NCBI RefSeq assembly: GCF_900111775.1
Contig: NZ_FOJJ01000002.1
Coordinates: 61,433 to 125,432 of the forward strand
Direction of reading: 5' to 3'
Source of the DNA: Desulfuromonas acetexigens
GTDB lineage: Bacteria; Desulfobacterota; Desulfuromonadia; Desulfuromonadales; Trichloromonadaceae
Length of the DNA stretch: 64,000 nt
In this document: positions 17,068 to 27,381 of the stretch, piece after piece
How the letters are laid out: the number at the start of each line of letters is the position of its first letter
Numbering within the stretch: position 1 is the first letter of the stretch
Program-made: the position numbers and the translations under genes
Notes under the pieces: generated by a model
The model's input: only the letters and a program-made list of their open reading frames with translations
The model's database searches: none
What the model was told of the DNA's origin: nothing

Positions 17068-18749
17068 TCACAATCAGAAAAATTTTTACGAATGCAGATA
17101 AGTTATTGATTATATTCGCTATTTACGTTATCATTCAGCCCGTCGAAAACTCACTTGGCGGGTGAATTCCATGAAACGTTTGATCATTGAGAAGGCCAAA
17201 GACGAGTTCTATACCTCCCATTCCGGGCTGGCGCTCATCGGTTTGTGCCTGAATCGTTTTACCAGTTTGACCTCGCGTCTGGGGGGCGTTTCCCGCTTGA
17301 AGAAGGGGGCCATCGCCCATGCCGATGTGATCCGGAGCTACATCGGCCTGCTGTGTCTCGGCAAGAGTGACTTCGAGGCGATCAGCGGCTTTCGCCAGGA
17401 TCGCTTTTTCCGGGAATCCCTGGGCCTGAAGGAGGTTCCCTCCGAGCCGACCTTGCGGCAGCGGATGGAAGAGCATGTTGAGGTGTTTCGAACCATTGTG
17501 AACTTTTGCGCCACCGAGTTTCTGCGCACGTCGCAGGCGTTGATGTCGGCGCTGCCGATGGGACATGTTCCCCTGGATATCGACGTCTTCACCATGGACA
17601 ACTCCGGCACCAAGAAAAAAGGGGTGTCGCGGACCTACCAAGGATACGACGGCTACGCTCCGATCGCCGCCTATCTGGCCCTAGAAGGGTGGCTGCTGGA
17701 GATCGAGCACCGCGAGGGCTCCCAGCACAGCCAGAAGAACTTCGTCCCCTTCCTCGCCCGGGTCTTGCACAAAGCGCTGGCGCTGACCGCCGCGCCCTTG
17801 CTGGTGCGGCTCGATTCGGCCCACGATGCCTGGGAGACCCGCATCGAGCTGGCCCGTCACGAGCGGACCGACTACATCCTGAAGTGGAATCCCCGGGGGC
17901 AGAGCAAAAGTCACTGGCGGCAACGGGCTTTTTCCGAGGGATTGGTCAGTGATCCGCGACCGGGGAAACGCGTTGCGATCCTGAATGTTCGGGAGACCCA
18001 TGTCTGGACCGACGATAACGGCATCAGGCAGGAACTGACCTGCCGTCGGGTCGTTCGGGTCATCGAGCGCTCCACCGACAAAAAAGGCCAGGGGCTGCTG
18101 GAACCCGAGATCGAGTTGGAAGGCTGGTGGACCACCCTGAACCTCCCCGCCGAAAAAATCATCGCCCTCTACCAGGATCACGGCACCAGCGAGCAGTTTC
18201 ACAGCGAACTCAAAACCGACATGGATCTGGAGCGCCTGCCCTCGGGCAAATTCGAGGTTAACAGTCTGGTCATGAGCTGCGCCGCGCTTGCCTACAACAT
18301 CCTGCGCTACATCGGACAACTCGGCCTGCTCGGCGACAAGACCCCGGTGCGGCACGGCGCCAAACGGCGGCGGCTCAAGACCGTCATGCAAGAACTGATG
18401 TACCTCGCCGCCCGGCTGATCGAGACCGGTCGGCGCTTGCGACTGCGCTTCAGTCGCCACAGCGGCCTGAACTTCGAAGCCTTTGCCGGAGTCTACCGGC
18501 GCCTGGCCTACGGATAGGGAATGAAACCGAAACGACAACCTCGAAAAAACAGTGCTCGGCAACAGCGCCCACGGCCCAACTCGCCCGAAAAACGGCATTC
18601 GGACAGTGTTGGTGGTCAAACCATCAAAGATCGTCGCGTGTAGCGGAACCCAGGAGGCCGTTTTTAGTTCAATCCACAACCCATGCCTCGAATTCGCCTC
18701 TCAGGAAAGGGAAAGTCGGGGTGCGGGCGGCGGGTCTCACGGATTCAGG
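17053..18749 (+). mobile_element. complete IS1380-family insertion sequence
   Basis: A 1697-bp element with one transposase gene. The ends are imperfect inverted repeats, CCTGAATCCGTAAGA on the left and the reverse complement of CCTGAATCCGTGAGA on the right (14 of 15 match). It is flanked by a direct repeat TATTC on both sides (17048-17052 and 18750-18754), the target duplication. Size and duplication length fit the IS1380 family. The intact gene, ends and duplication point to a recent, possibly active insertion. It sits between the twin small genes and the hybrid histidine kinase, about 100 bases before the kinase start, and may have separated the kinase from its original promoter. Confidence 0.9.
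17171..18517 (+). CDS. IS1380-family transposase
   Basis: A 448-residue DDE transposase, apparently intact. The probable catalytic residues lie, counting from the GTG alternative start, at D141/D146 (DIDVFTMDNSGTKKKG), D218 (LVRLDSAHDAWET) and a Glu in GTSEQFHSELK (344/349). The segments TYQGYDGYAPIAAYLALEG and LERLPSGKFEVNS are typical of IS1380 proteins. I use the ATG at 17171; a GTG at 17162 is also possible. The enzyme cuts and pastes the surrounding element. Confidence 0.88.
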   Translation: MKRLIIEKAKDEFYTSHSGLALIGLCLNRFTSLTSRLGGVSRLKKGAIAHADVIRSYIGLLCLGKSDFEAISGFRQDRFFRESLGLKEVPSEPTLRQRMEEHVEVFRTIVNFCATEFLRTSQALMSALPMGHVPLDIDVFTMDNSGTKKKGVSRTYQGYDGYAPIAAYLALEGWLLEIEHREGSQHSQKNFVPFLARVLHKALALTAAPLLVRLDSAHDAWETRIELARHERTDYILKWNPRGQSKSHWRQRAFSEGLVSDPRPGKRVAILNVRETHVWTDDNGIRQELTCRRVVRVIERSTDKKGQGLLEPEIELEGWWTTLNLPAEKIIALYQDHGTSEQFHSELKTDMDLERLPSGKFEVNSLVMSCAALAYNILRYIGQLGLLGDKTPVRHGAKRRRLKTVMQELMYLAARLIETGRRLRLRFSRHSGLNFEAFAGVYRRLAYG

Positions 18750-18754
18750 TATTC
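18735..18754. repeat. right inverted repeat and target duplication of the IS
   Basis: TCTCACGGATTCAGG (18735-18749) is the right terminal inverted repeat; TATTC (18750-18754) is the right copy of the target duplication. Confidence 0.88.
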
Positions 18755-18851
18755 GTCAATCTGGGCGGTTTCTGACCGTCACAGCGCACGCATTGCACCT
18801 AAGTAAAAGGTGCGCGACGATTTTGTCGCGTCCTCAATCCAAAAGGCGATC

Positions 18852-21683
18852 ATGGCAACGGGGCAAAAATCGATCCAGAGCAAGCTGATTCGCGTCATCA
18901 TGCTGGTCAGCGCCACGGCGCTCCTTCTTTCTTCCGCCACCTTTGTCTACAACGAAGTCATTTTCTACCAGCAATCATTACTCAGAGAACTTTCAACCCT
19001 GGCGCAGATGGTGGGCGAGCATACCCGCGCCAGTCTCATGCTCAGGGACTGGAAGACCGCAGATCGTCACTTGGTCAGCCTGACTTCCCACGCCCCAATC
19101 AAGCATGCCTATCTCTTTGATCGAGATTTCAAACCTTTTGCTCACCACATCAATTATCCGGACGGCTTCGCCCAGTCCGCACCGATCTGCGACAAACTGA
19201 CCGGACCGTCCCTGCCCGCCACCGGCTCCCAATGCCTTTCATGGCGGCACTTTGCCGTATTCCTGCCGATCTTCAACGATGGTGAACAGATCGGCACGGT
19301 TTTCATCCAGGCGGATCTCAGTGGGCTCTATGTACGCCTCGGCCGCTTCATCCTCGGCACCCTGGTTGTTCTCGGGCTAACCTTCCTCGTCACCTATCTC
19401 ATGGCCAGGCGGTTGCAGAAAAGGATAACGGAGCCGATTCTGGACCTGCATGACACCATGAGCCGTGTCACTTTGGGCGCCAACTATCATTTGCGCGCCC
19501 GCAAGACTTCCGAGGATGAAATCGGCACCTTGATCGACGGCTTTAACGACATGCTCGGCCAAATCGAAAAACGTGACGCGCAACTGTTCGCTCACCGGGA
19601 AAATCTGGAGCAGGTCGTAGCGCAGCGTACAGAAGAGCTCCGCGAAACCAACCAGCAACTGGAAGACTCCATCGCCCAGTTGAACCGAGCAAAACTCGCG
19701 GCCGAAACCGCCCATGCCTCCAAGTCCCAGTTTTTCGCCAATATGAGCCACGAAATCCGCACACCGATGATCGGCGTTCTGGGGATGTCCGAACTTTTGC
19801 TCACCACCCCCCTCGACGAAAACCAGAAGGGGCTAGCCCGCACCATCCACGGTTCAGGGGAGGCCCTCCTGAGACTGCTCAATGACATTCTCGATTTCTC
19901 CAAAATGGATGCGGGAAAGGTGCACCTCGAAGAGATCGGGTTTGATCTGCAAACCCTGCTCGAGGGGGCCGTAGCCCTGATGGGGGAAAAAGCCCAGGCC
20001 AAGGACCTGGAGCTTCTCTGCCGCATTGCCCCTGATCTGCCCCGGCGCTGGCGTGGCGATCCCGGCCGGATCCGGCAGATCCTTCTGAACCTGATCGGCA
20101 ACGCCGTCAAGTTTACCGATAGTGGCGAGGTGATAGTAGCGGTCGATAGGATTAGGGAGGAGGGCAAAGACTGTCTCGCCCTGTCCGTAAGCGATACCGG
20201 CATTGGCATGACGCAAGAGATCCAGCAGAAAATTTTTGAATCCTTCACCCAGGCCGAGGATTCAACCACTCGCAACTATGGCGGCACCGGGCTCGGTCTG
20301 GCTATCGTTCGGCAACTCGTCGACCTGATGGCGGGCGACATCACCGTCGAAAGCGAGCCAGATCGAGGCACAACCTTCCGCATCCTGCTCCCCTTGGAAA
20401 TGGAATCAGAACTCTTGCCGGCGATGCCGACATCGGCTCTCAGCTTCCGCAGGATTCTGCTCATTCATCCCAAAGCATCCGGCCGTGCCCTGCTCAGCGA
20501 ATTGCTGCAAGCGCAAGGAGCCTCGATCGTCGCCGCAGCCGATCTGGAACAGGGGCTTCTCCAGACCAGGGAAGACCTTCAGCCCATTTCCCTGGTCCTG
20601 ATCGATACGGACATTCCGGAGCAGACCGCGGAAAAATTCCAGGCGATGTTCCCTACATCTCCTCGCCCCCCCCTCCTTCTCAGTTGCCCGCGCCGCGCAG
20701 ATCCCGGCGAAGACCAATGTGCGCGGATGGGCATTCATGGGCTGCTTTACAAGCCGGTCCTCCCTTCCCAAGTGACCCCGGCCGTGATCAAGGCAATGAA
20801 AGCGGTACCGGCGCCGGTGACCGAACCGAAAGTGATTCCGCTGGCGCACCCCGGTGAAAAACGGGTTCTGGTGGCGGAAGACAACCCGACGACGCAAGCC
20901 TTGTTACGCCGACTTCTCGAAGACTTGGGCTGCCGGGTCGATATTGCCGCAAACGGCAGAATCGCCGTGGAACAACTGGATCGACACCAGCTGATACTGA
21001 TGGATCTGCGTATGCCGGAGATGGACGGCTTCGAAGCAACGCGGCAAATCCGTCGGCAGGGGAAAACCGTCCCGATTATCGCCCTCACCGCCCACGGGGA
21101 GCGCCAGAACGTCGACGAATGCCTGGCCGTCGGCTTCAACGCTTATCTGCAAAAGCCTTTTCGTAACCGGCAACTGCAAGAACTTGTCGGGCATTGGCTC
21201 GGGCAGGGACAAATCGAACCCGTGAGTTCCTTTGTCCAAAACTCCCCAGAAACTTTCACCATTCCAGCCCCGCCCCGGGTGCTGGTGGTCGATGACACCG
21301 AAGCCAACCGCCGACTCATGCAGATCCTCCTCGCACAACGGGGCTACGCCGTCGAGGTCGCCGAAAACGGAGCCATGGCGTTTAAACTCCTCACCCAACG
21401 CCCCTTCGACCTGGTCTTCATGGATTGCCGCATGCCGGGCATGGACGGCTTCGAAGCCACCCGTCGCCTGCGGCAAACCCATGGCCGACTGCCAGTCATC
21501 GCCCTCACCGCCCGCCATGGGGAGGCGGTTCGTGAAGAATGTCTGCGCCAGGGAATGAATGACTATCTGGCCAAGCCCTTTAAGCAATCGCACCTGGAGG
21601 AGATTCTCCAGCGTTGGCTACCGGCGCCGGTGGCGGCAGATGGTGAAGTGAGACAGGTGACGGAGTGCAGCTCATGCGCTTAG
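18852..21683 (+). CDS. hybrid sensor histidine kinase with three receiver-like domains
   Basis: A 943-residue inner-membrane sensor kinase. In order: membrane helix (about 14-33), periplasmic sensor of CHASE8-like pattern (about 40-160), second helix (165-185), HAMP, coiled coil, HisKA with phospho-His300 in MSHEIRTPM, HATPase_c with GTGLGLAI, a degenerate receiver (about 536-650), and two full receivers (from VLVAEDN, with the Asp in [13 protein letters not shown], and from VLVVDDT, with the Asp in [13 protein letters not shown]). In the degenerate receiver the acidic pair is replaced (LIHPKASG), while an Asp remains in LIDTDIPE. No HPt domain is present, so a separate phosphotransfer protein is expected. 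The ATG at 18852 has AAGG six bases upstream; a GTG at 18810 is the alternative. It overlaps the next gene by 10 bases. Confidence 0.9.
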   Translation: MATGQKSIQSKLIRVIMLVSATALLLSSATFVYNEVIFYQQSLLRELSTLAQMVGEHTRASLMLRDWKTADRHLVSLTSHAPIKHAYLFDRDFKPFAHHINYPDGFAQSAPICDKLTGPSLPATGSQCLSWRHFAVFLPIFNDGEQIGTVFIQADLSGLYVRLGRFILGTLVVLGLTFLVTYLMARRLQKRITEPILDLHDTMSRVTLGANYHLRARKTSEDEIGTLIDGFNDMLGQIEKRDAQLFAHRENLEQVVAQRTEELRETNQQLEDSIAQLNRAKLAAETAHASKSQFFANMSHEIRTPMIGVLGMSELLLTTPLDENQKGLARTIHGSGEALLRLLNDILDFSKMDAGKVHLEEIGFDLQTLLEGAVALMGEKAQAKDLELLCRIAPDLPRRWRGDPGRIRQILLNLIGNAVKFTDSGEVIVAVDRIREEGKDCLALSVSDTGIGMTQEIQQKIFESFTQAEDSTTRNYGGTGLGLAIVRQLVDLMAGDITVESEPDRGTTFRILLPLEMESELLPAMPTSALSFRRILLIHPKASGRALLSELLQAQGASIVAAADLEQGLLQTREDLQPISLVLIDTDIPEQTAEKFQAMFPTSPRPPLLLSCPRRADPGEDQCARMGIHGLLYKPVLPSQVTPAVIKAMKAVPAPVTEPKVIPLAHPGEKRVLVAEDNPTTQALLRRLLEDLGCRVDIAANGRIAVEQLDRHQLILMDLRMPEMDGFEATRQIRRQGKTVPIIALTAHGERQNVDECLAVGFNAYLQKPFRNRQLQELVGHWLGQGQIEPVSSFVQNSPETFTIPAPPRVLVVDDTEANRRLMQILLAQRGYAVEVAENGAMAFKLLTQRPFDLVFMDCRMPGMDGFEATRRLRQTHGRLPVIALTARHGEAVREECLRQGMNDYLAKPFKQSHLEEILQRWLPAPVAADGEVRQVTECSSCA

Positions 21684-23830
21684 TCCACTGGAAGCCGCTC
21701 ACGATCCTGGGCATCTCGGCCGTTTATTTCGGGCTGACCGTCGCCCTGGCTCTGCCTCTGCTCGGCCATCATCGTCCTTCGGAGGCATTGCGCCTCGAAT
21801 CCGTCGACCGCCGCCAGGGGAGCGTCGGCCAGCCTCTCTCAATCCGGTTGAAGGGCGCAGGCTTCGATGCGGACACCCGCTTTACCCTGGTCCATGACAG
21901 CGGCAATCAGCAGGCCATAGAGCGGCGCATAGCGATGTTTTCCGGGGTTCGAACCATGTTGCAGGACGGTTCGCACATTTATCTCGGGACCGGCGACCGG
22001 CGGGTTTGGAAAATCGACCTGAATCAGCCAGAAAATCAACAAGGGGCGAACCGCTGGAGTATGAACGGTCAGCCGACCGCCCTGCTCAAAAGGGGGGAAA
22101 CTCTCTGGATCGCCAGCGGACAGGGAGAATTGATCCAGGTGGCGGTCGACGGTCAAAGTCGAAAAACCCGTATCGCCGGCACCATCCTCTCCCTCGCCCC
22201 AGGCAGGGACAACACCTTGCTGGCGGCGGCCGGTCGCCAGGGATTACTCGTGCTGAAACCGGGAGACGAAACGAACGGCCCCGACATCATCGGTTCCCTG
22301 GACATTTCCGGCTCCGCCCTCGCTGTCACCAACAGAGGAGAACTTGCTTTTATCGGCACCGCAACTGCCGGGTTACAGATCTGCGACCTGAGCGACCCGA
22401 CCAGCCCCCGGACTCTGGCGCGGCTTAACCTAACCGGGGCGGTACAAAACATCAGCCTGCAGGGCTCGCTGGCGCTGATCGGAACCTCTCTCGGCTTATC
22501 GATTGTCGATATCGCCGATCCCGCCACCCCAGTTCTCCTGAATCACCTCCAAATGGGAAGGGTCAATCAGGTTCTTGTTCAAGGGGATCTGGCGTACCTG
22601 GCTACCGGTGAAACCGGTCTCTTGCAACTGGATCTTCGTGATCCCCACCGCCCCCTAATCACCGGCCACCTATCTCCGGGGGAGGCGATCCACGCTTTCG
22701 CTCTCAACGGAGAGCGGGTCTTTCTGGGAACACAGAGCGCCGAACTGCTGCTCGCCGATCTCAACCGCATCGCTGAGCACCCGGCGTGGCGTCCTAATTT
22801 TTACGGCCGAACGTTTCCCGTTCACCCGACCCCGGAAACAGCTCCTCTTTCCGAGAAAGTGTTGGACGAAGTCTTGACCCGTCTTCGGAACCAGTTCCCC
22901 GAAAAGACCTCGATCACGACGATGATCTACAATGCCGATACCTTCTATCTTGCGACCAGCCAGGGTCTGGTAAGTCTTGCCCGAAATGGAACGGGCCGAC
23001 CTGAAGTTACGGCATCAGGCATTACCGAAATCTCGGGGCTTGGACTTGCGGGGAAGACTCTCTATCTCTACGGAAAAATCGGGGCGGAAGAAGAGGATTC
23101 CGGCACCTCGGCGCAAAACCGCTACGGAGTCGAACTCTTCTCCATCGACGAATTCGCAGAACCCCGTCCGCTGACCCAGATTCCAACGGCACATCCGATC
23201 TCAAAAATACACATCCGTAACAACCATATGTATCTGACCCTTGTCGGCCAAGGCGGGCAGATCTTCGATCTTCAAGATCTTCGCCATCCCCAACAACTCG
23301 GTTCTTTCCAACTCCCCTGGCCGGAACAGACCTTCGCCAACAGTCAAGATTTCGTCCTCAAGGGAGAAACCCTCTATCTGGCCAACGGCCGCGCCGGCTT
23401 ACAGGTTTTCGACGTTTCCGACCCCGTCAACCCCCGTCGCCTCGGCGCGCTGAACCCTCCCGGCGGGCACCTCAGCAGAATCGCCCTCCATGAAGACCGC
23501 CTTTTCGTTTACGACTATAACGGCGACTTGCAGCTCTACGACATCACCAATCCGCACGAACCCTGGCTTTGCGGTGTCCTTGATCGGATCGCCTCTTTGA
23601 ATACCCTGGAAGTGCGGGATCATAAACTGCTCCTCGAGCCGACAACCTATTCGATAATCGAAAAGGCGCTGCCTCTGGTCGCCGAAAAAATCGACCTGAA
23701 AAGCAGCGCCCTGGCTGAAATCACCTTCCCACCGCCGGTCTTCCCCGGCAACTATTTTCTTTACGCCTTTGACAACCGGGGACGGCAGGTGCTCGCCGAC
23801 CTCATCCGCGTCGAGGAACCTCAGAAGTAA
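21674..23830 (+). CDS. membrane-anchored LVIVD-repeat beta-propeller protein
   Basis: A 718-residue protein: one N-terminal helix (about 9-30), an IPT-like beta domain ([19 protein letters not shown] onward), then LVIVD-type propeller repeats, visible as [63 protein letters not shown] and [14 protein letters not shown]. The bulk should lie in the periplasm or on the surface. The ATG at 21674 has GGAG eight bases before it and lies inside the end of the kinase gene, so the two are translationally coupled and probably work together, perhaps with this protein as ligand-binding partner of the sensor. The molecular role is unknown. Its last 10 bases overlap the end of the convergent receptor gene. 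Confidence 0.8.
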   Translation: MRLVHWKPLTILGISAVYFGLTVALALPLLGHHRPSEALRLESVDRRQGSVGQPLSIRLKGAGFDADTRFTLVHDSGNQQAIERRIAMFSGVRTMLQDGSHIYLGTGDRRVWKIDLNQPENQQGANRWSMNGQPTALLKRGETLWIASGQGELIQVAVDGQSRKTRIAGTILSLAPGRDNTLLAAAGRQGLLVLKPGDETNGPDIIGSLDISGSALAVTNRGELAFIGTATAGLQICDLSDPTSPRTLARLNLTGAVQNISLQGSLALIGTSLGLSIVDIADPATPVLLNHLQMGRVNQVLVQGDLAYLATGETGLLQLDLRDPHRPLITGHLSPGEAIHAFALNGERVFLGTQSAELLLADLNRIAEHPAWRPNFYGRTFPVHPTPETAPLSEKVLDEVLTRLRNQFPEKTSITTMIYNADTFYLATSQGLVSLARNGTGRPEVTASGITEISGLGLAGKTLYLYGKIGAEEEDSGTSAQNRYGVELFSIDEFAEPRPLTQIPTAHPISKIHIRNNHMYLTLVGQGGQIFDLQDLRHPQQLGSFQLPWPEQTFANSQDFVLKGETLYLANGRAGLQVFDVSDPVNPRRLGALNPPGGHLSRIALHEDRLFVYDYNGDLQLYDITNPHEPWLCGVLDRIASLNTLEVRDHKLLLEPTTYSIIEKALPLVAEKIDLKSSALAEITFPPPVFPGNYFLYAFDNRGRQVLADLIRVEEPQK

Positions 23831-26250
23831 TATTCCATCCCCGCCCAAAACTGACGCCCCAGTTCATAGGTCTGAATCTCCTCCGCCGCTCCCGCCGGCA
23901 CTTTCTGATTGAAGACGTTGTTGATTTCGAGACTGATTTGGAGGCCGTGGTTGCGGTAAAGATTCCGGCGCCAATCAAGCTTCCAGTTGAAAATCCAGGA
24001 TTCGGGCTGTTTCTCTTCCTGATAGGCCATGGCCACTTCTTCCGGAACCCCCTGAGTGGTCCGCTCGCTGCTGGTGAGGGCGTCGAGACCGACATAGCCA
24101 CTGCGGTATTTGGTGTGGTTGGTGAAGGTGAAGTTATAAGGGAGCTTCACCGAGTAGACCAGATTTGCCTCCCAGGGGCGGTTGTAATCCCTCCGGGGCA
24201 ACTCGGAACAGGCATAGCTTCGGCCATCGAACCAGCAGGTTTCTACAAGATCGAGTCCATCCAATGCATCGTCATAACCTTCGTTGCTGGTGGTCGATTC
24301 CTGATAGGTGCCGTTGACCGCCAGATAATGGCGCCCCCAGCGGCGTTCCCATTCGGCACTGTACGCCTCGTAACGACTGGACCCGTTATTGTTCAGCGAA
24401 ACATATTTAGCGCCGTCCTCGCGGGGTTCGGTATCCTTTTGACTGGCAAACTGATCTTCACCGTCCCGCTTGACGTATCTCAGTTTGACCGTGCCCCCCA
24501 GCATCCGCTGGTCAACCCCCAGAACCAGTTCATCGGTATAGGGCGTTTTCAAGCGAGAATAGAGATATCCGGGTCCATAGGTGAGAGTTTCCCATTCCCC
24601 AGTCGCGACATTCAACTTCTGATTCAGCGTGGGACGACCGGCCTCGCGCAGTTTGTAGGCCAGCAGGGTCTTGCCGTAATAACGGTTCCAGCCGGCAATC
24701 GCAACAGTACTCCCGTTGCCGAACAGGTCGTAACTACCGGCCAGCCGAGGGGCATAGTCCGAATTTTTCATGAAATCGTTGTAGCCCACATTGAGCCCCG
24801 GGCGCAGCTCTAGGCGCATCCAGCGGATCAGGTCTTCGAAATAGACATTGTACTGGTCGATGTCTTCTACGACGGAAGCCTCCTGAAAAACCACCCGCCG
24901 GGTAAAATACTGCTCGCCATCAATACAATCGATCGCCCCCTCGTTGCAGACCACTGTGGCGGAGGACATAGGGGAATAAAAGTTGTAGGAATCAGCATCC
25001 CGTTCATGGCTGCCCCGGATCCGCTCATAATCGGCCCCGATCTTCACGGTATGCTCGAGCCTCCCCGTCCGTACCGGAGCAAAAGAAAACTTCCCTTTCA
25101 ACTGATAGTCCTGCTGGCTTTCCTCCAGGGACCCTACCATCCCTTCACGGCTGGAGGTCGAGTCGACCAGTTCTCCCCAGGGCTTTGAGGGCGAGACTTT
25201 CCAGATGTAGAGATGCGGTGGGGCATTCCTTTCGCTGTCACTCTGCAGAAAACCCGCTTTGAGCTCCAATTCACCCAGGCTAAAATAATGTTTGTAGCCG
25301 GCCTGATAATTGTAAATCATCCGTTCCACGGTGTAATCACTTGCGTAAGAATCGGGATAGAAATACTCCCCCTCTTCCGGCTGGAACGCGGCGGTAAGAG
25401 TCAGGACATCCCGTTCCGTCAGGTCGACTTCATACTTGAGAAAAAGATTCTCCCGGCGGCGCAACTGATCTTTGGTTTCCCCCAAATGGGTCAGATGGAG
25501 ATCGGAATTCAGGATTGAATAGGAAGCGACCAGCCCCATCTGATCGGTCAGGGGAACATTAAGTGTTATGCCGGCGTCCTGCTTGGTGAATTTCGGCTGC
25601 ATGGAAGCGCTGTTCGAGTCACTAAAGGACTCTTCGTCTTCAACGTGGAATTCAGTCCATTCATTACGGGTCGTGCGATAACGAAGCTTGCCGCCGAACT
25701 CAGCCCCGGGCGAGATGGTATCAGCGCTGACCACCCCACCGGAAAATCCGGAAAATTCGGCGGGCACATTATTATCGTAGACGGTCACTCGGGACACTAG
25801 GGAGGTATCGATGACCATCGTCTGGGGGGAAGACGGCAGAAAGAGGCCGCTATTGGTCGAGGAACCGTACATGGGATCGAGTTGGTTATTGATTCCCATC
25901 CCGTCCAGAAGAAAATTGTTGTCGTAAACCTTCCCCCCGGAAATCGAAAGCAAAGGCGGCGAAATCTCCCCCCCCTGCAATGACGTATTCGTCATTTCCC
26001 CGGCCTGCACCCCCGGCAAAACGATCAGCAGGTCGTTGAGGTTGCCGTCGCCTTGGGGCAGGGCTTCCAGTTGTTCGGCGGCAAGACGACTACTGCCGCT
26101 TATGCGGTCTTCGGCGACACCGGTCACAGTGACAGGCTCCAGGATTGTAGCGCCGTCGGCGGCATGAGTGGAAACGGCACAACCCAATAGAATCAGCAGT
26201 GCGGCCAAAGCTGAAAACTCGGCACAAAAAACCTTCATCGGGACATCCAT
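23821..26250 (-). CDS. TonB-dependent outer-membrane receptor
   Basis: An 809-residue receptor with a signal peptide (LGCAVSTHA), a plug domain (LEPVTVTGVAEDRISGSSRL; LPGVQAGEM; LLDGMGINNQ; PAEFSGFSGGVV) and a C-terminal beta barrel ending in WAGMEYYF. It imports an unknown substrate across the outer membrane using TonB energy. The plug starts with a TonB-box-like stretch (EPVTVTG). There is no iron box or substrate-specific neighbour by which to name the ligand. It is transcribed away from tonB and toward the LVIVD gene, whose stop it overlaps. Both M1 and M5 are possible starts; neither has a strong ribosome site. Confidence 0.88.
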   Translation of the reverse strand: MDVPMKVFCAEFSALAALLILLGCAVSTHAADGATILEPVTVTGVAEDRISGSSRLAAEQLEALPQGDGNLNDLLIVLPGVQAGEMTNTSLQGGEISPPLLSISGGKVYDNNFLLDGMGINNQLDPMYGSSTNSGLFLPSSPQTMVIDTSLVSRVTVYDNNVPAEFSGFSGGVVSADTISPGAEFGGKLRYRTTRNEWTEFHVEDEESFSDSNSASMQPKFTKQDAGITLNVPLTDQMGLVASYSILNSDLHLTHLGETKDQLRRRENLFLKYEVDLTERDVLTLTAAFQPEEGEYFYPDSYASDYTVERMIYNYQAGYKHYFSLGELELKAGFLQSDSERNAPPHLYIWKVSPSKPWGELVDSTSSREGMVGSLEESQQDYQLKGKFSFAPVRTGRLEHTVKIGADYERIRGSHERDADSYNFYSPMSSATVVCNEGAIDCIDGEQYFTRRVVFQEASVVEDIDQYNVYFEDLIRWMRLELRPGLNVGYNDFMKNSDYAPRLAGSYDLFGNGSTVAIAGWNRYYGKTLLAYKLREAGRPTLNQKLNVATGEWETLTYGPGYLYSRLKTPYTDELVLGVDQRMLGGTVKLRYVKRDGEDQFASQKDTEPREDGAKYVSLNNNGSSRYEAYSAEWERRWGRHYLAVNGTYQESTTSNEGYDDALDGLDLVETCWFDGRSYACSELPRRDYNRPWEANLVYSVKLPYNFTFTNHTKYRSGYVGLDALTSSERTTQGVPEEVAMAYQEEKQPESWIFNWKLDWRRNLYRNHGLQISLEINNVFNQKVPAGAAEEIQTYELGRQFWAGMEYYF

Positions 26251-26383
26251 TTCTATGCTTTATATAGATATTCTAATGACTTACAGGAGACTTCCGTCAC
26301 TTTAAAGAGATTCCCCGTCAGTGTCACGCTTTTTTCGGCGCCGTCACCATATCGTCAGGGGGAAAGGACTTCGACTTCGCGAC

Positions 26384-26413
26384 TTGACCGCAGAAGGGCC
26401 TTTCGGATATATA
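26384..26413 (+). promoter_or_regulatory. promoter of tonB
   Basis: TTGACC (26384-26389), an 18-base spacer and TATATA (26408-26413). The implied start near 26420 lies inside a longer open frame, so it argues for the later GTG at 26450 as the tonB start. Confidence 0.5.
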
Positions 26414-26449
26414 ACCCTCCAACCCCTCACTATCGTCCCCGGATACTCC

Positions 26450-27223
26450 GTGAAACATTCGCCCCTCCTCGCCGCACTCACCCTTTCCTTGGGAATCCAT
26501 GCTGTTATTGTGCTCTTTCCCGAAGAGGTCGGCGACGTCCGCCCCGCGCCGGAAAAGACCACGGAGGTGGGCCTCGTCTATATCGCTCCACCCACGACCT
26601 CCCCCCCCCAACCCGCGCCCGCGGCCTCGGCAGCGCCCCTGAAACCAACCCCGCCCCCGACGCCTCCAGAGCCGAAAGCGCCCCCGAAGAAGCGACCGCT
26701 CCCCGAGAAACCGCGCCGGACGGCGGCCAAGAACATCCCCCCCCAACAGGCGGCAGCGGAAGTCCCGCCCCTGCCGCAAGAGCCGGTCCTACCGTCAGCA
26801 ACCTTGACCGACCTACCTGTCTCCACCGAGGCGCCGGTAACGGAATCCGTTCCCGCCGACGGGCCGCCGCCGACAGCCCAGACGCAACCCCTTCCGCAGT
26901 CGACTGGGACGCCTCCCGTAGCGCCCGCCCCCCTTTTCAAGAAAACGATCCAGCCACCCCGATATCGCTTCACTCCTAAACCGGAATATCCGGGCCTGGC
27001 CAATCAACGCCGTTGGCAGGGGGAGGTGTTGCTCAGGGCACTGGTTGATGACCAGGGAGCTGTGACCCGGGTGGAAGTGGAATCCTCTTCCGGCCACGAC
27101 ATCCTCGACCAAGCGGCCCTGAAAACGGTTCGTCGCTGGAAGTTCGATCCCGCCCACGACGGAGAGAAAAATGTTTCCCATGAGGTTTTCCTGCCCGTTC
27201 GTTTTGAATTACCCCGCCGCTGA
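26450..27223 (+). CDS. tonB: energy transducer TonB
   Basis: About 257 residues from a GTG at 26450 that starts VKHSPLLAALTLSLGIHAV, the single N-terminal membrane helix with the conserved SLGIH motif. Then comes a long Pro-rich spacer (about 45-180, PPTTSPPQPAPAASAAPLKP and PEPKAPPKKRPLPEKP) and the C-terminal TonB domain (KPEYPGLANQRRWQGEVLL to VRRWKFDPAH). TonB passes energy from ExbB/ExbD to outer-membrane receptors; no exbBD is in the window. The frame is open upstream to 26321, but that part lacks a ribosome site and contains the promoter. The divergent receptor gene is the likely partner. Confidence 0.85.
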   Translation: MKHSPLLAALTLSLGIHAVIVLFPEEVGDVRPAPEKTTEVGLVYIAPPTTSPPQPAPAASAAPLKPTPPPTPPEPKAPPKKRPLPEKPRRTAAKNIPPQQAAAEVPPLPQEPVLPSATLTDLPVSTEAPVTESVPADGPPPTAQTQPLPQSTGTPPVAPAPLFKKTIQPPRYRFTPKPEYPGLANQRRWQGEVLLRALVDDQGAVTRVEVESSSGHDILDQAALKTVRRWKFDPAHDGEKNVSHEVFLPVRFELPRR

Positions 27224-27274
27224 CTTCCCACGCAAACGGGGATAACAGAGCGGCCATATAATTTCCCCCTTCTC

Positions 27275-27305
27275 TTGACTTGTGCGGCCGACTTCATGCT
27301 AATAT
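27275..27305 (+). promoter_or_regulatory. probable promoter of the HDOD gene
   Basis: TTGACT (27275-27280) and TAATAT (27300-27305) with a 19-base spacer, longer than ideal. It lies 77 bases before the ATG. Confidence 0.4.
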
Positions 27306-27381
27306 TCGGAGTCGAATTCAATTACCACGGCAACCTCGATGCTTGGTAGCGGGAGTCAGCCCGCTTGGAGGAAGGACAATC

